Source: an uncultured Lachnospiraceae bacterium
GTDB lineage: Bacteria; Bacillota; Clostridia; Lachnospirales; Lachnospiraceae
Direction of reading: 5' to 3'
Length of the DNA: 64,000 nucleotides
Assembly (NCBI GenBank): GCA_910577955.1
Contig: CAJTNC010000002.1
Coordinates: 1-64,000 of the forward strand
The notes under the pieces were generated by a model. It did not search any database. It was not told where the DNA came from and worked only from the letters and a program-made list of their open reading frames with translations. The translations under genes were made by a program, and so were the position numbers. Within the stretch, counting starts at the first letter, position 1, and the number at the start of each line of letters is the position of its first letter. Of the stretch, positions 17,552-26,847 are shown piece after piece.

Positions 17552-18520
17552 TTAATGATTGCCGAAAATTTCTTTTTTTATTTTCTCTACGGTCTCCCGT
17601 CCGGGAAAAGCTTCGATACTTCCGTATCTTGTCACAACATAACCGGCATATTCATTTGCAAACTTTCCTGTCTCTTCCATTGATTTTTGTTCCATACTGC
17701 AATAGATCACAGCGGCCGTGAAAGAATCTCCTGCTCCCGTTGTATCCACGGCGGTAATCTGCTTGGGCTCAAAATACTCATAATCTTCTTTTGAAATATG
17801 AAAGCTCCCTCTCCCGCCGCATTTTACCCACAATTCGCCGACTCCTTTGTCAAGAATATTCATCGCCGCCCTTTTTGCATCCTCGTCATTTCCCAGCATC
17901 TTCACTTCCCCTTCATTGGGGATCAAAACATCCACATAGGGCAGGATCTTGTTAAAAATCTCCACGGTATCTCCGGTCAGTTTGTTTCCGAGGACCCGAA
18001 GATTCGGATCGAGAAACACCAGTCCGCCTCTGCTGTGACACTGTTTTGCCAGATGATAGGCTGTGGATCTGCTCTCCTTTCCCTCATTGATCACTGTTCC
18101 GGAGATCAAAAGCGCATCGGCTTCTTCGCAGATTTCCTGAAAAGACGTTTCTAATTTCATATGGAGATCCGCCGCCTTCTCCCGTATGCCGATCCAGTAT
18201 TTTTCTCCGTCCGGCTCCACTAACGCGATGGCATTTCCCGTCATATAGTCCCTGCATCGGACGATCCCTCTGTCTGAAATACCGTTCTCCGACAGGTATC
18301 CCACCACTTCGTCTCCATCCCTGTCACTGCCAAGAAAAGTCAGCGGGACGGCATGGATCCCCATCCTGCACAGCGCCGTTACCACATTGAGCATCGTTCC
18401 GCCTATCCCGCGGCAAATGCGGTCGGTATGGGTACAGCCTCCTTTGATCGGAAGCCCTTTGATGGGGATGGACATGTCTATATTGCATTCCCCCAAACAA
18501 GCCACAATTTTCTGTTTCAT
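17552..18520 (-). CDS. PfkB-family carbohydrate kinase
   Basis: 322 residues, ribokinase/PfkB fold. Both signatures are intact: an N-terminal substrate motif with GGTMLNVVTALCRMG at about 40-54, and DTTGAGDSFTAAVIY at about 256-270 with the catalytic Asp. I start at ATG 18520, which has GAGGGA eight bases upstream, rather than ATG 18541 (MLTEGQI). It is the first gene of the 11-gene operon, before the BMP lipoprotein (77 bp gap), and should phosphorylate the imported sugar or nucleoside. A TGATACAAT extended -10 box about 55 bp upstream (near 18585) may be the operon promoter. Confidence 0.88.
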   Translation of the reverse strand: MKQKIVACLGECNIDMSIPIKGLPIKGGCTHTDRICRGIGGTMLNVVTALCRMGIHAVPLTFLGSDRDGDEVVGYLSENGISDRGIVRCRDYMTGNAIALVEPDGEKYWIGIREKAADLHMKLETSFQEICEEADALLISGTVINEGKESRSTAYHLAKQCHSRGGLVFLDPNLRVLGNKLTGDTVEIFNKILPYVDVLIPNEGEVKMLGNDEDAKRAAMNILDKGVGELWVKCGGRGSFHISKEDYEYFEPKQITAVDTTGAGDSFTAAVIYCSMEQKSMEETGKFANEYAGYVVTRYGSIEAFPGRETVEKIKKEIFGNH

Positions 18521-18676
18521 AATCTGTCCCTCTGTCAACATGCTGTATTTTTTTGTTAAACCGCGTCGAAATTTAAATAAATTGTATCACAGCATCTTTT
18601 ATGCCGTTAGGACACATGTCATAATTGACGGAATATTTCATATATTTTTTGTGAATCATTTTAAAATATGCATATC

Positions 18677-18716
18677 AAAAAAGCTGTGAGATAAACAATT
18701 CTCACAGCTCTTTTTT
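18677..18716 (-). terminator. Intrinsic terminator after tyrS
   Basis: AGCTGTGAG at 18682-18690 pairs perfectly with CTCACAGCT at 18701-18709. A-rich and T-rich flanks make it functional in both directions; on the minus strand the stem is followed by TTTTTTG. It separates tyrS from the sugar operon. Confidence 0.88.
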
Positions 18717-18790
18717 GCATAATTTTATATAATAAATCAAAAATTCCTAATGCGCTCTGCTATATGCACACCGCCTGCCTGCAAAGGAAA

Positions 18791-20020
18791 TCAGTCCTCC
18801 AGAATCAGTTTCTTAAAATTCTTCTTGCCTCTCTTTAAGATGATACCATCCCCATCGAAGGCGTTCATATCGTAAGCTGCTTTTATGTCCGTCACTTTTT
18901 CGTCGTTTACGCTGACTCCGCCCTGCTCGATGGCCCGTCTGCCCTCGGATCTGGAAGCCACTAATCCTGATGCCGTCAGCATACCGATCAGGTCGATCTT
19001 CCCGTCCTGAAAACTCTCTTTTGCAAGCATCGCCTTCGGCATATTTTCGATACTGCCGCTTCCGCCGAAAAGTCCTCTGGAAGCTTCCTTTGCCTTGCCC
19101 GCTTCCTCCTCGCCATGGACAAGATTCGTCAGTTCATAGGCCAGAATATCCTTTGCCTCATTCAACTGGCTGCCCTCCCATTTATCCATCTCATTGATCT
19201 GTTCGATAGGTAAGAAAGTCAGCATCCTCAGACATTTGAGCACATCCGCGTCCCCGATATTGCGCCAGTACTGATAAAATTCGTAAGGAGTAGTCTTATT
19301 CGGATCAAGCCACACCGCACCTTTCTGGGTTTTACCCATTTTCTTGCCCTCGGAATTCATGAGAAGCGTAATGGTCATCGCGTAGGCGTCTTTCCCCAGT
19401 TTCTTTCTGATCAGTTCCGTGCCGCCCAGCATATTGCTCCACTGGTCATCCCCGCCGAACTGCATGTTGCAGCCGTAACGCTTGTACAACTCCAAAAAAT
19501 CGTAGGACTGCATGATCATGTAGTTAAACTCCAGAAAACTTAACCCCTTCTCCATTCTCTGCTTATAGCATTCCGCCCGCAGCATGGTATTCACCGAAAA
19601 GCATGCGCCGATGTCCCGTATAAACTCAATGTAATTCAGATCTCTGAGCCACTCTGCATTGTTGACCATCATGGCCTTATTTTCGCCGAATTCAATAAAC
19701 CGGCTCATCTGTTTCTTAAAGCATTCACAGTTGTGATCGATCAAATCTGTTGTCATCATATTTCGCATATCCGTCCTGCCGGAAGGATCGCCGATCATTC
19801 CTGTTCCGCCTCCGATCAGCGCGATGGGTTTGTTGCCTGCCATCTGCAGCCTCTTCATCAGGCAAAGGGCCATAAAGTGGCCCACATGTAGGCTGTCAGC
19901 CGTCGGGTCGAAACCGATGTAAAAGGTTGCTTTCCCTTCGTTTATCAGTTCCTTTATCTCCTCCTCATCTGTCAACTGTGCAAGCAGGCCCCTTGCCTGC
20001 AATTCCTCAAATATTTTCAT
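18791..20020 (-). CDS. tyrS: Tyrosyl-tRNA synthetase
   Basis: 409 residues, normal for TyrRS. Class I motifs are visible: HVGHF (HIGH variant) in ADSLHVGHFMALCL near residue 45, and KMGKT (KMSKS variant) near 230. An S4-like RNA-binding domain fills the C-terminus (GRRAIEQGGVSVNDEK). It charges tRNA-Tyr in the cytoplasm. I use the ATG at 20020; a GTG at 20032 is only one base from the AGGAG ribosome-binding site. It lies 40 bp after the VWA gene. No T-box leader is visible in that gap, so it is probably co-transcribed with the MoxR/VWA genes. Confidence 0.96.
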   Translation of the reverse strand: MKIFEELQARGLLAQLTDEEEIKELINEGKATFYIGFDPTADSLHVGHFMALCLMKRLQMAGNKPIALIGGGTGMIGDPSGRTDMRNMMTTDLIDHNCECFKKQMSRFIEFGENKAMMVNNAEWLRDLNYIEFIRDIGACFSVNTMLRAECYKQRMEKGLSFLEFNYMIMQSYDFLELYKRYGCNMQFGGDDQWSNMLGGTELIRKKLGKDAYAMTITLLMNSEGKKMGKTQKGAVWLDPNKTTPYEFYQYWRNIGDADVLKCLRMLTFLPIEQINEMDKWEGSQLNEAKDILAYELTNLVHGEEEAGKAKEASRGLFGGSGSIENMPKAMLAKESFQDGKIDLIGMLTASGLVASRSEGRRAIEQGGVSVNDEKVTDIKAAYDMNAFDGDGIILKRGKKNFKKLILED

Positions 20021-20060
20021 AATATTGATCACTCCTCTTATATTTTTAGAAAATTGCGTT

Positions 20061-21266
20061 TTATTTATTGGACATGAGTTTGATCATGCCGTCGTTTAAT
20101 CCCTTCACCGTCAGCTTATACATCGGGAATATATCCTTGACAGCTGTCTCCGCCTCCCGCCACGGCGCTCTTCCGGGCGCCATCTTAGGGTTCATCCAGA
20201 CGATCTTTTTGTAATGCTTTTTCATCAAAAGCAGCCACTCGTAACCTGATAGTCCGCCGTTTGGCCCTCTGTAATTTCCGCTGTCCGAATACAACTCTTC
20301 CGGCGCCATAGCCGCATCCCCGACAATAATGACTTTATAGTCGCTGTCCAGATTGCGGAACATCCACTCCGTATCCACCCACTCTCCGTTCTCGCACTCC
20401 GGCGTCTTATAAAGCTTGCTGTAAATACAGTTATGGAAATAATAACATTTTACATCCTTAAAATGATTGGACTTATTCACCGCCTGAAACAGATCGTTCA
20501 TCAGACTGCTGTAGGGGATCATCGTTCCTCCGGAATCAAAGAGCAACAAAAGCTTCACCGCATTCTTTCTGGGTTTCTCCATGACGATCTGAAGACAACC
20601 GCCGTTGTTGCAGGTCTTATCCACCGTCCCCGGAATATCCAGTTCCGTCTTCGGGATATCCAACCTCGTAGAAAACTGCCTGAGTCTCCTAAAAGCAAGC
20701 TGAAACTGTCTGTTGTCAAGTACCCTGTCATCCCGGAAGTCTTTATATTTTCTGGCTCCGATCACTGAAAACGCCGACTGGTAACCGGTTCTGCCCCCGA
20801 CTCTGACGCCGCCCACGTTGCCGCCCATATTGCCAAAAGACGTCTTGCCCATCGTGCCGATCCAGAAAGAACCGCCGTTGTGTTCCTCATTCTGATCCCG
20901 CAGTCTGTCCTTGAAAGTCTGCTCCACGTCCTCCTTATCGATCACCGTATTATCTTCCATCTGATTTAAGTGAGCTCTGGCTTCCTCGTGAGCCAGTTCC
21001 ATCATATCGGACTTATCCAGCCACCTAAGCATCTGGGAAGTCACTTCATTCTCCGACTTCACGCCCTTAAAACACTCTTCAAAAGCCATGTCAAACTTAT
21101 CAAAATCCGTCTCGCTTTTGACAAGGATCATTCTGGCAAGATAATAAAACTGCGTGAGACTGCTTCCTGCCATTCCTTGTTCCAAGGCATTTTGCAGCGT
21201 CAGCCACTCGCTCATCGTAATATGAAGTCCTTTCGCCTTGCAGATCTGAAAGAAAGGATAAAACAT
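20061..21266 (-). CDS. VWA-domain (CoxE-like) protein, MoxR partner
   Basis: 401 residues. The C-terminal half is a von Willebrand A-like domain with a modified metal-ion site: LLLFDSGGTM (DxGxT in place of DxSxS) at about 237-246, then YYFHNCIYSK and VIIVGDAAMAPEEL. The N-terminal half is helical. It resembles the CoxE/VWA proteins that pair with MoxR AAA+ ATPases; such pairs act as chaperones for assembly or metal insertion into a client complex. The MoxR gene ends 24 bp upstream. The client is not identifiable from the neighbours. Confidence 0.82.
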   Translation of the reverse strand: MFYPFFQICKAKGLHITMSEWLTLQNALEQGMAGSSLTQFYYLARMILVKSETDFDKFDMAFEECFKGVKSENEVTSQMLRWLDKSDMMELAHEEARAHLNQMEDNTVIDKEDVEQTFKDRLRDQNEEHNGGSFWIGTMGKTSFGNMGGNVGGVRVGGRTGYQSAFSVIGARKYKDFRDDRVLDNRQFQLAFRRLRQFSTRLDIPKTELDIPGTVDKTCNNGGCLQIVMEKPRKNAVKLLLLFDSGGTMIPYSSLMNDLFQAVNKSNHFKDVKCYYFHNCIYSKLYKTPECENGEWVDTEWMFRNLDSDYKVIIVGDAAMAPEELYSDSGNYRGPNGGLSGYEWLLLMKKHYKKIVWMNPKMAPGRAPWREAETAVKDIFPMYKLTVKGLNDGMIKLMSNK

Positions 21267-21290
21267 AAACTTATTCTCCGTTCTGCACCA

Positions 21291-22103
21291 TTAAATACCG
21301 TGCTGTCTCACTGTCTCCAGATCCTCATCCTTTTTTACCACCACGCCGAGAAAAGGCATTTTCGCCCGCAGCACATCCGCAGGAATACCGCCTATCTGCA
21401 GCGCATTGATCCAGTCGATGAGTTCCGAGGTGCTGGGTTTTTTGCGGATATCCCGCATGCCGCGGATATCGTAAAAGATCTCCATAGCCTGCCTCATCAA
21501 ATTTTCTTCCACATCCGGATAGTGGGTCTTTATGATTTCTTCCATCAGTTCCTTGTCCGGAAAATCGATATAGTGGAAGATACATCTGCGCAAAAACGCG
21601 TCCGGGAGTTCCTTCTCCGCATTGGACGTAATAATCACAATGGGACGATGTTTCGCCTTCACAGTGCGCTTCGTCTCATGAATGTAAAACTCCATCTGGT
21701 CAAGTTCCCAGAGCAGATCGTTTGGAAACTCTAAATCTGCCTTATCGATCTCGTCGATCAGAAGAACCACTTGTTCCTCCGCCTCAAATGCCTCTCCAAG
21801 TTTACCCAGTTTGATGTAGCGGGCGATATCGTCCACGCCCTCCTCGCCGAACTGTCCGTCATAGAGACGCTGGATCGTATCATACATATAAAGTCCGTCC
21901 TGAGCCTTCGTGGTGGACTTGATATTCCAGATGATCAGCTTCTTGCCTAAAGACTGGGCCACCGCTTCCGCCAGCATGGTCTTCCCCGTGCCAGGCTCCC
22001 CCTTGATCAAAAGAGGCTTTTGCAGCGCGATTGCCACGTTTACGCCGTCCATCAGCTCTCTCGACGCTACATACTGGTTGGTACTGTTAAATCCCTGATT
22101 CAT
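21291..22103 (-). CDS. MoxR-family AAA+ ATPase
   Basis: 270 residues from the ATG at 22103, which has AGAGGAAAG just upstream; the open frame to 22178 adds an unlikely Arg/Lys leader. Walker A is GEPGTGKTMLAEA near residue 34, Walker B is VVLLIDEIDKAD near 105, sensor 1 is PIVIITSNAEKELPDAF near 150, and an arginine-finger stretch FLRRCIFHYIDFP follows. It is an ATP-driven remodelling factor acting with the VWA protein encoded next. It follows two envelope-protein genes. Confidence 0.9.
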   Translation of the reverse strand: MNQGFNSTNQYVASRELMDGVNVAIALQKPLLIKGEPGTGKTMLAEAVAQSLGKKLIIWNIKSTTKAQDGLYMYDTIQRLYDGQFGEEGVDDIARYIKLGKLGEAFEAEEQVVLLIDEIDKADLEFPNDLLWELDQMEFYIHETKRTVKAKHRPIVIITSNAEKELPDAFLRRCIFHYIDFPDKELMEEIIKTHYPDVEENLMRQAMEIFYDIRGMRDIRKKPSTSELIDWINALQIGGIPADVLRAKMPFLGVVVKKDEDLETVRQHGI

Positions 22104-22203
22104 CACTTTCCTCTTTCTGCGCATCTTTTCCGTATTACAGAACCGTATCAAATGCGCCTGACCTCGTTTCTGTATCATTCCAACTCATTATTTCCATGCT
22201 TTT

Positions 22204-22698
22204 CTACAGGCTGATCGTCATCGGATCCGCACTGCCCCAGTACGGATAGGCATATATTTCCTCCGTCTCCTCCGACACCAGCACACATTCTTTAAAGATC
22301 ATACTTTCTCCCGGCGGCAGTATTTTACGGTTGTCATATTCCGATATGTCCGCTGTGCTGTCGACCGAATCAAAAGCTGAGATCCAATCATTGTCTTTCT
22401 CTTTATAATGACATAGGTTCCCGGAGATGGACATTTTTTCATTGAGCGGATTATAGAGTTCGTAAGTGATCTCAACCGCCTTTAAATCACCCTCCGCATA
22501 ATGAATCCCATACTCATAAGCTTCCTCGGCGGGAACCGTCCACAGTTCCTTCGTCTCATACCCGCTGATCAGAGCACAGTCCTTAGGTGAACAGACATCA
22601 TAGTATATCTGACTCAGAGAAACCGAATAGCCGACAAAGCATACTATCACTACAATCACACAAAAAACCACCGAAAAATATTTTTTTCTGTTTATCAT
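22204..22698 (-). CDS. Membrane-anchored protein of unknown function
   Basis: 164 residues with one N-terminal membrane helix (residues 8-27) and an outside domain of about 135 residues rich in beta strands and acidic residues. I do not recognise the family. Its start overlaps the stop of the zinc-ribbon gene by four bases (ATGA). Both proteins have a similar beta-type outer domain, suggesting they act together at the cell surface (inference). Confidence 0.72.
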   Translation of the reverse strand: MINRKKYFSVVFCVIVVIVCFVGYSVSLSQIYYDVCSPKDCALISGYETKELWTVPAEEAYEYGIHYAEGDLKAVEITYELYNPLNEKMSISGNLCHYKEKDNDWISAFDSVDSTADISEYDNRKILPPGESMIFKECVLVSEETEEIYAYPYWGSADPMTISL

Positions 22699-23648
22699 GG
22701 CTCTTCCTCCTCCAACTGCAGCGGGACGCTTACCCTTCTCTCCAGAATAAACATCGTCTCCTCCTCCCTGTCCTCATCAAAGGAAATTACGATCTCATCC
22801 GCTTCATTGCTTACAAAAAAGTAAAACCTCCCGGTCACCCCATCTATAGATCTGTAACCGAGATAATCATATCCTGCCAGAACATCCTCCGCATCCAGAA
22901 AGTCACCCACTACATAACTAGACAGATACTCCTTACAATGATAGCCGTCCGAGACATAGACCGTGCCGGACATAGATTTCCTATCCCTTTTTTCGTCGTC
23001 CGCAGGGAGTATCTCCACTGTCACTGCAACCAGTTTCTCCTCTGCCGTCAGATTCGGATACTGCGACGTGTCGATCACTTCTGCCTTATCCACCAAAAGC
23101 AGTCTGTTATTTATCTCGAAAACTTCCCCGGCTTCAACATATTCCTGTTCATAATCTAAATTATGATACATTTCCCCGAGGCTCTGCTTTTTCATCTGCA
23201 CGGAAAATACCGTGACCAGAACCGCCAGTATCGCTATCACACTACAGATCGGCGTGACAAGGTTTTTTGCTTTTGTTTCCCCGCTCAGATTCGGCCTCTT
23301 GTACTGGCCCTGTGAAGGGTATGCACTCTTTCCGTATGCCGCACTTTTCCCCTGAGGCTTTGCCTGATAAGTTCCTCCTTTTGCAGCCGTCTGCTGATAA
23401 GGGTTGGATTTTCCGAGGGGAACCCCGGTCTGTTTATGCATATCGACGCTGTCATATGTCCGATGGAGCTGTTCGTGCTGCTTTGCCGCCTGCGCCTGTG
23501 TGGAAACTTTACCGCCTTCGTCAAATCTTGCACTGAAATACTTACTTACGTCGTACTCCGTCCGTCTGTTATTGAAATGCCCGCATTTGGGGCAGATCCC
23601 GCTGTACATTTCCTCATCAAAATTTTTACCGCATCTCCCGCATCTCAT
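22695..23648 (-). CDS. Zinc-ribbon membrane protein
   Basis: 317 residues. The N-terminus is a zinc ribbon (CGRCG at 3-7 and CPKCGHFN at 19-26). A Gln/Tyr/Lys-rich linker follows, then one membrane helix at about 132-152 (NLVTPICSVIAILAVLVTVF), then an outer beta domain of about 160 residues resembling DUF4352/Telo-type Ig-like domains (VDKAEVIDTSQYPNL, KLVAVTVEIL). The topology places the zinc ribbon inside and the beta domain outside. It follows gpsA by 73 bp. The function is unknown. Confidence 0.75.
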   Translation of the reverse strand: MRCGRCGKNFDEEMYSGICPKCGHFNNRRTEYDVSKYFSARFDEGGKVSTQAQAAKQHEQLHRTYDSVDMHKQTGVPLGKSNPYQQTAAKGGTYQAKPQGKSAAYGKSAYPSQGQYKRPNLSGETKAKNLVTPICSVIAILAVLVTVFSVQMKKQSLGEMYHNLDYEQEYVEAGEVFEINNRLLLVDKAEVIDTSQYPNLTAEEKLVAVTVEILPADDEKRDRKSMSGTVYVSDGYHCKEYLSSYVVGDFLDAEDVLAGYDYLGYRSIDGVTGRFYFFVSNEADEIVISFDEDREEETMFILERRVSVPLQLEEEEP

Positions 23649-23721
23649 AATTTTTTCTCCAGCTATATCTCATTTCACTCTATTTTATTCACTGATCCCC
23701 TGCCAGCCGGAACCCCGGAAA

Positions 23722-24726
23722 TTACCATCCGGTGCTGATCTCAATCTTTTTATCCCGAAGCATCAATTCCTCCAACGCCTGAGCGGCCGGCTTTTTCTCA
23801 AACAGTACCAGATTTACCTGCTCGATGATCGGCATTTCCACGTCGTATTTTTTCGCCAGTCCCATTGCGGCTTTGGCGGAATACACGCCCTCAACCACCT
23901 GCTTCACTTCGCTCATAGCCTCATTCATCGTTTTCCCCTGCCCGATCAAAATACCGGCCCGCCGGTTTCTGGAATGCATGGAAGCGCAGGTCACGATCAG
24001 ATCACCTATACCGGAAAGCCCGCAGAAAGTCTCCAGTTTTCCGCCCATGGCAAGTCCCAGCCTTCCGATTTCCGTGATACCCCGGGTGATAAGGGCTGCC
24101 TTCGTATTATCACCGCAGCCGAGCCCGTCTGCGATACCAGCCGCAAGGGCGATCACGTTTTTCAGGGATCCTCCCAGCTCTATGCCCAGCATATCCGGGC
24201 TCGTATAGACACGGAACACCTTGTTCATAAGCAGATTCTGAATATACTCCGCCGTCTCTTTAGCCTTTGCCCCTGCAACGATCGTAGTCGGCATCTTTTT
24301 CCCGACCTCCTCCGCATGGGAGGGTCCGGAAAGCACCGCCACCTCAGCCTGCGGTATTTCCTGCTCTATTATTTCCGACAATGTCATCAGTGTCTGTTCC
24401 TCGATGCCTTTCGCCACATTGACAATGATCTGTCCCTGCCTCACAAAGGGCGCCATCATGCCCGCTGTTTTCCTTGTAAACGGAGAAGGAACTGCTAAAA
24501 TACACAGATCCATCCCCTCCACAGCCTCTTTCAAGTCTGTCGTGTAGGAAATACTCTCAGGCAGTTTCACCCCCGGGAGCTTATCCAAATGCTCTCCGTT
24601 CTTTCGCAGCATTTCTATCTCTTCTTTTACAATGGACCATACCGTCACTTGATGTCCGTTGTCCGCCGCCAGACTGGAGAGCGCTGTTCCCCAGCTTCCT
24701 GCCCCTATCAATCCGATTTTCGCCAT
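23722..24726 (-). CDS. gpsA: Glycerol-3-phosphate dehydrogenase, NAD(P)+
   Basis: 334 residues, usual length. The N-terminal Rossmann motif is IGLIGAGSWGTAL, followed by VLSGPSHAEEV near 138, the catalytic Lys in ELGGSLKNVIALAAGIADG near 190, and CGLSGIGDLIVTC near 235. It reduces dihydroxyacetone phosphate to sn-glycerol 3-phosphate for phospholipid synthesis. It starts three bases after plsY, the next enzyme of the same pathway, and is co-transcribed with it. Confidence 0.97.
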   Translation of the reverse strand: MAKIGLIGAGSWGTALSSLAADNGHQVTVWSIVKEEIEMLRKNGEHLDKLPGVKLPESISYTTDLKEAVEGMDLCILAVPSPFTRKTAGMMAPFVRQGQIIVNVAKGIEEQTLMTLSEIIEQEIPQAEVAVLSGPSHAEEVGKKMPTTIVAGAKAKETAEYIQNLLMNKVFRVYTSPDMLGIELGGSLKNVIALAAGIADGLGCGDNTKAALITRGITEIGRLGLAMGGKLETFCGLSGIGDLIVTCASMHSRNRRAGILIGQGKTMNEAMSEVKQVVEGVYSAKAAMGLAKKYDVEMPIIEQVNLVLFEKKPAAQALEELMLRDKKIEISTGW

Positions 24727-24729
24727 GTC

Positions 24730-25380
24730 TTATTTCCCTTCTTTCTTTTTTAAATAGGTCTTTCTCTCCTGTCCGCGAAGAAGACGCCCGATATTTTCCC
24801 GGTGTTTATAATACGCCATCACGGCGAGTACCCCCGCCAAAATATACATCTCATTCAAAGCTGTCTGGGACATGCCAAAAACTCCCATCTGTCCTTCGAT
24901 GATGATCTGGATCATAAACCCGGCATATACGAGAAGCGACCCCAGCGATACATAGTGGGTCGTAAAAAATGTACCGAAAAAGACAATCACTCCCATGATG
25001 AAAAAACTCCAGTGGAAACAGATGATCAGTCCGGCTGTGGCTGCTATCCCCTTTCCGCCTTTAAAATGCATATAGAACGGAAAATTGTGCCCGAGGATAG
25101 CCCCTGCCGCCGCATACAACACAAGCAGATAATTGATGTCCGGCCCCATCTTAGGCGCGATGATAAAACGCGCGATCAGGCAGGCGATAATACATTTCAA
25201 AATATCCCCAAACAGCACCGTGATTCCTGCTTTCAGCCCAAATGTCCGCAGCGTATTCGTCGTTCCGGCGTTGCCGCTTCCCTTCTGTCTGATATCGATC
25301 CCTTTTGATTTTCCGTAAATATAGGCTGTCTGAAACAGTCCACATAAATATCCCACCGCCAAACAGATCAAACGTGCCAT
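24730..25380 (-). CDS. plsY: Acyl-phosphate glycerol-3-phosphate acyltransferase
   Basis: 216 residues, five to six membrane helices. PlsY motifs are present: SGNAGTTNTLRTFG near 35-48, HNFPFYMHFKGGKGIAATAG near 100, and a third block near the C-terminus. It transfers an acyl group from acyl-phosphate to glycerol 3-phosphate, the first step of phosphatidate synthesis. It sits between der and gpsA, as is common in Clostridia. Confidence 0.96.
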   Translation of the reverse strand: MARLICLAVGYLCGLFQTAYIYGKSKGIDIRQKGSGNAGTTNTLRTFGLKAGITVLFGDILKCIIACLIARFIIAPKMGPDINYLLVLYAAAGAILGHNFPFYMHFKGGKGIAATAGLIICFHWSFFIMGVIVFFGTFFTTHYVSLGSLLVYAGFMIQIIIEGQMGVFGMSQTALNEMYILAGVLAVMAYYKHRENIGRLLRGQERKTYLKKKEGK

Positions 25381-25442
25381 TTCTATTCTCCTCCCGCTTT
25401 CTAACGGTTTTCCTCCGTCATTCCGGTTTCCAAAAAGCCGTC

Positions 25443-26780
25443 CTACTTTTCGCCTTTCCGCTCTCTGATAAAAAATTTGAGGGGCGTGCCGCGGAACCCA
25501 AAGGTTTCACGGATCTGATTCTCGATATATCTTGTGTAGGAAAAATGCATCAGATCCTTATCGTTCACAAAAATAACAAATGTGGGAGGCTTCACCGACA
25601 CCTGTGTAATATAGTAAAGACGCAGACGCTTTCCTTTATCCGCCGGCGGCTGCTGCATCGCCACTGCCTCCGACATGATCTCGTTCAGCACACCTGTCGC
25701 CACACGCATCGCATGATTTTCGTTTACCGCTTCTATTATATCATACAATTTCGGCAATCTCTGCCCCGTGAGTGCAGAAATATATATGATTTCTGCGTAT
25801 GGCATGAAGGACAGCACCTGTCTGATCTTCTTCTCATATTCTTTCACTGTCTTATTATCTTTCTCAATGGCGTCCCACTTGTTGACCGCTATGATCATCC
25901 CTTTGCCGCGGTCGTGTGCGATTCCGGCGATTTTGGCATCCTGCTCGGTCACGCCCTCCACCGCGTCGATGACAAGCACCACAATATCCGCGCGTTCCAC
26001 CGCGCTGACCGTGCGGATGATCATATAGCGTTCCAATTCTTCTTTGATTTTGTTTTTTCGGCGAAGCCCCGCCGTGTCAATAAACACATAATCCCTGCCG
26101 TGATAAGCCACTTCCGCATCCACAGCGTCCCTTGTCGTTCCTGCAATATCGGATACGATCAGGCGGTTTTCACCTAAAAGCCTGTTGATAATGGAGGATT
26201 TTCCCACGTTGGGTTTTCCGACGATAGCCACTCTGATCTTATCATCTTCCTCCTCTTCTCCGGCAGTTTCCGGAAAATGCTTTATCACTTCATCCAGCAA
26301 ATCCCCCAGACCGGTTCTGTTCGCTGCAGAGATTGCATGGGGTTCCCCGATACCCAAATTATAAAATTCATAGACCGACAGCATATCCCTCTCTATATGA
26401 TCCACTTTATTGACTGCCAGTACCACGGGCTTAGCCGCCCGTCGAAGCATATCCGCCACTTTGGCGTCCGCGTCCGTCATGCCCTGCTTTACGTCCGCCA
26501 TAAACAGAATGACATCCGCCGTGTCGATGGCGATCTGCGCCTGTTCCCGCATCTGTGACAACAGGATATCCTTACTCTCCGGCTCAATGCCGCCCGTATC
26601 CACCAGCGTAAAATTATACTGCAGCCACTCCGCATCCGCGTAGATGCGGTCTCTGGTGATGCCCGGCGTATCCTTTACAATCGATATTCTTTCTCCGGCA
26701 AGCATGTTAAACAGCGTGGACTTTCCCACATTGGGTCTTCCCACCACCGCAACCACCGGTTTTCCTCTCTTCTTTGCCAT
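25443..26780 (-). CDS. der: Ribosome-associated double GTPase Der (EngA)
   Basis: 445 residues from the ATG at 26780 (MAKKRGKPVVAVVGRPNVGKS). The frame is open further up, but Der proteins start here. There are two GTPase domains: GRPNVGKST near residue 10, then DTPGIT and NKVD; and GKPNVGKSS near 188, then DTAGLRRK and NKWD. A C-terminal KH-like domain (YYITQVSVKPPTFVIFVN) follows. It acts in 50S ribosome assembly. It lies 67 bp after the DUF512 gene and 62 bp before plsY. Confidence 0.97.
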   Translation of the reverse strand: MAKKRGKPVVAVVGRPNVGKSTLFNMLAGERISIVKDTPGITRDRIYADAEWLQYNFTLVDTGGIEPESKDILLSQMREQAQIAIDTADVILFMADVKQGMTDADAKVADMLRRAAKPVVLAVNKVDHIERDMLSVYEFYNLGIGEPHAISAANRTGLGDLLDEVIKHFPETAGEEEEDDKIRVAIVGKPNVGKSSIINRLLGENRLIVSDIAGTTRDAVDAEVAYHGRDYVFIDTAGLRRKNKIKEELERYMIIRTVSAVERADIVVLVIDAVEGVTEQDAKIAGIAHDRGKGMIIAVNKWDAIEKDNKTVKEYEKKIRQVLSFMPYAEIIYISALTGQRLPKLYDIIEAVNENHAMRVATGVLNEIMSEAVAMQQPPADKGKRLRLYYITQVSVKPPTFVIFVNDKDLMHFSYTRYIENQIRETFGFRGTPLKFFIRERKGEK

Positions 26781-26847
26781 AATTACCTGCTTTCTGTTTT
26801 CAATCGCTTCTGCCGCGTCATCCATATCTCTTTTTCCGGACAGTGAA

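Noticed and set aside
20021..20060. T-box leader for tyrS, and likewise for glyS/alaS (47236-47283)
   Set aside because: The gaps are 40 and 48 bp, far too short, and contain no T-box sequence; the genes sit within transcription units.
23404..24498. 364-codon open frame on the plus strand
   Set aside because: It is antisense to the unambiguous gpsA gene, with His/Leu/Arg-rich shadow composition and no ribosome-binding site.
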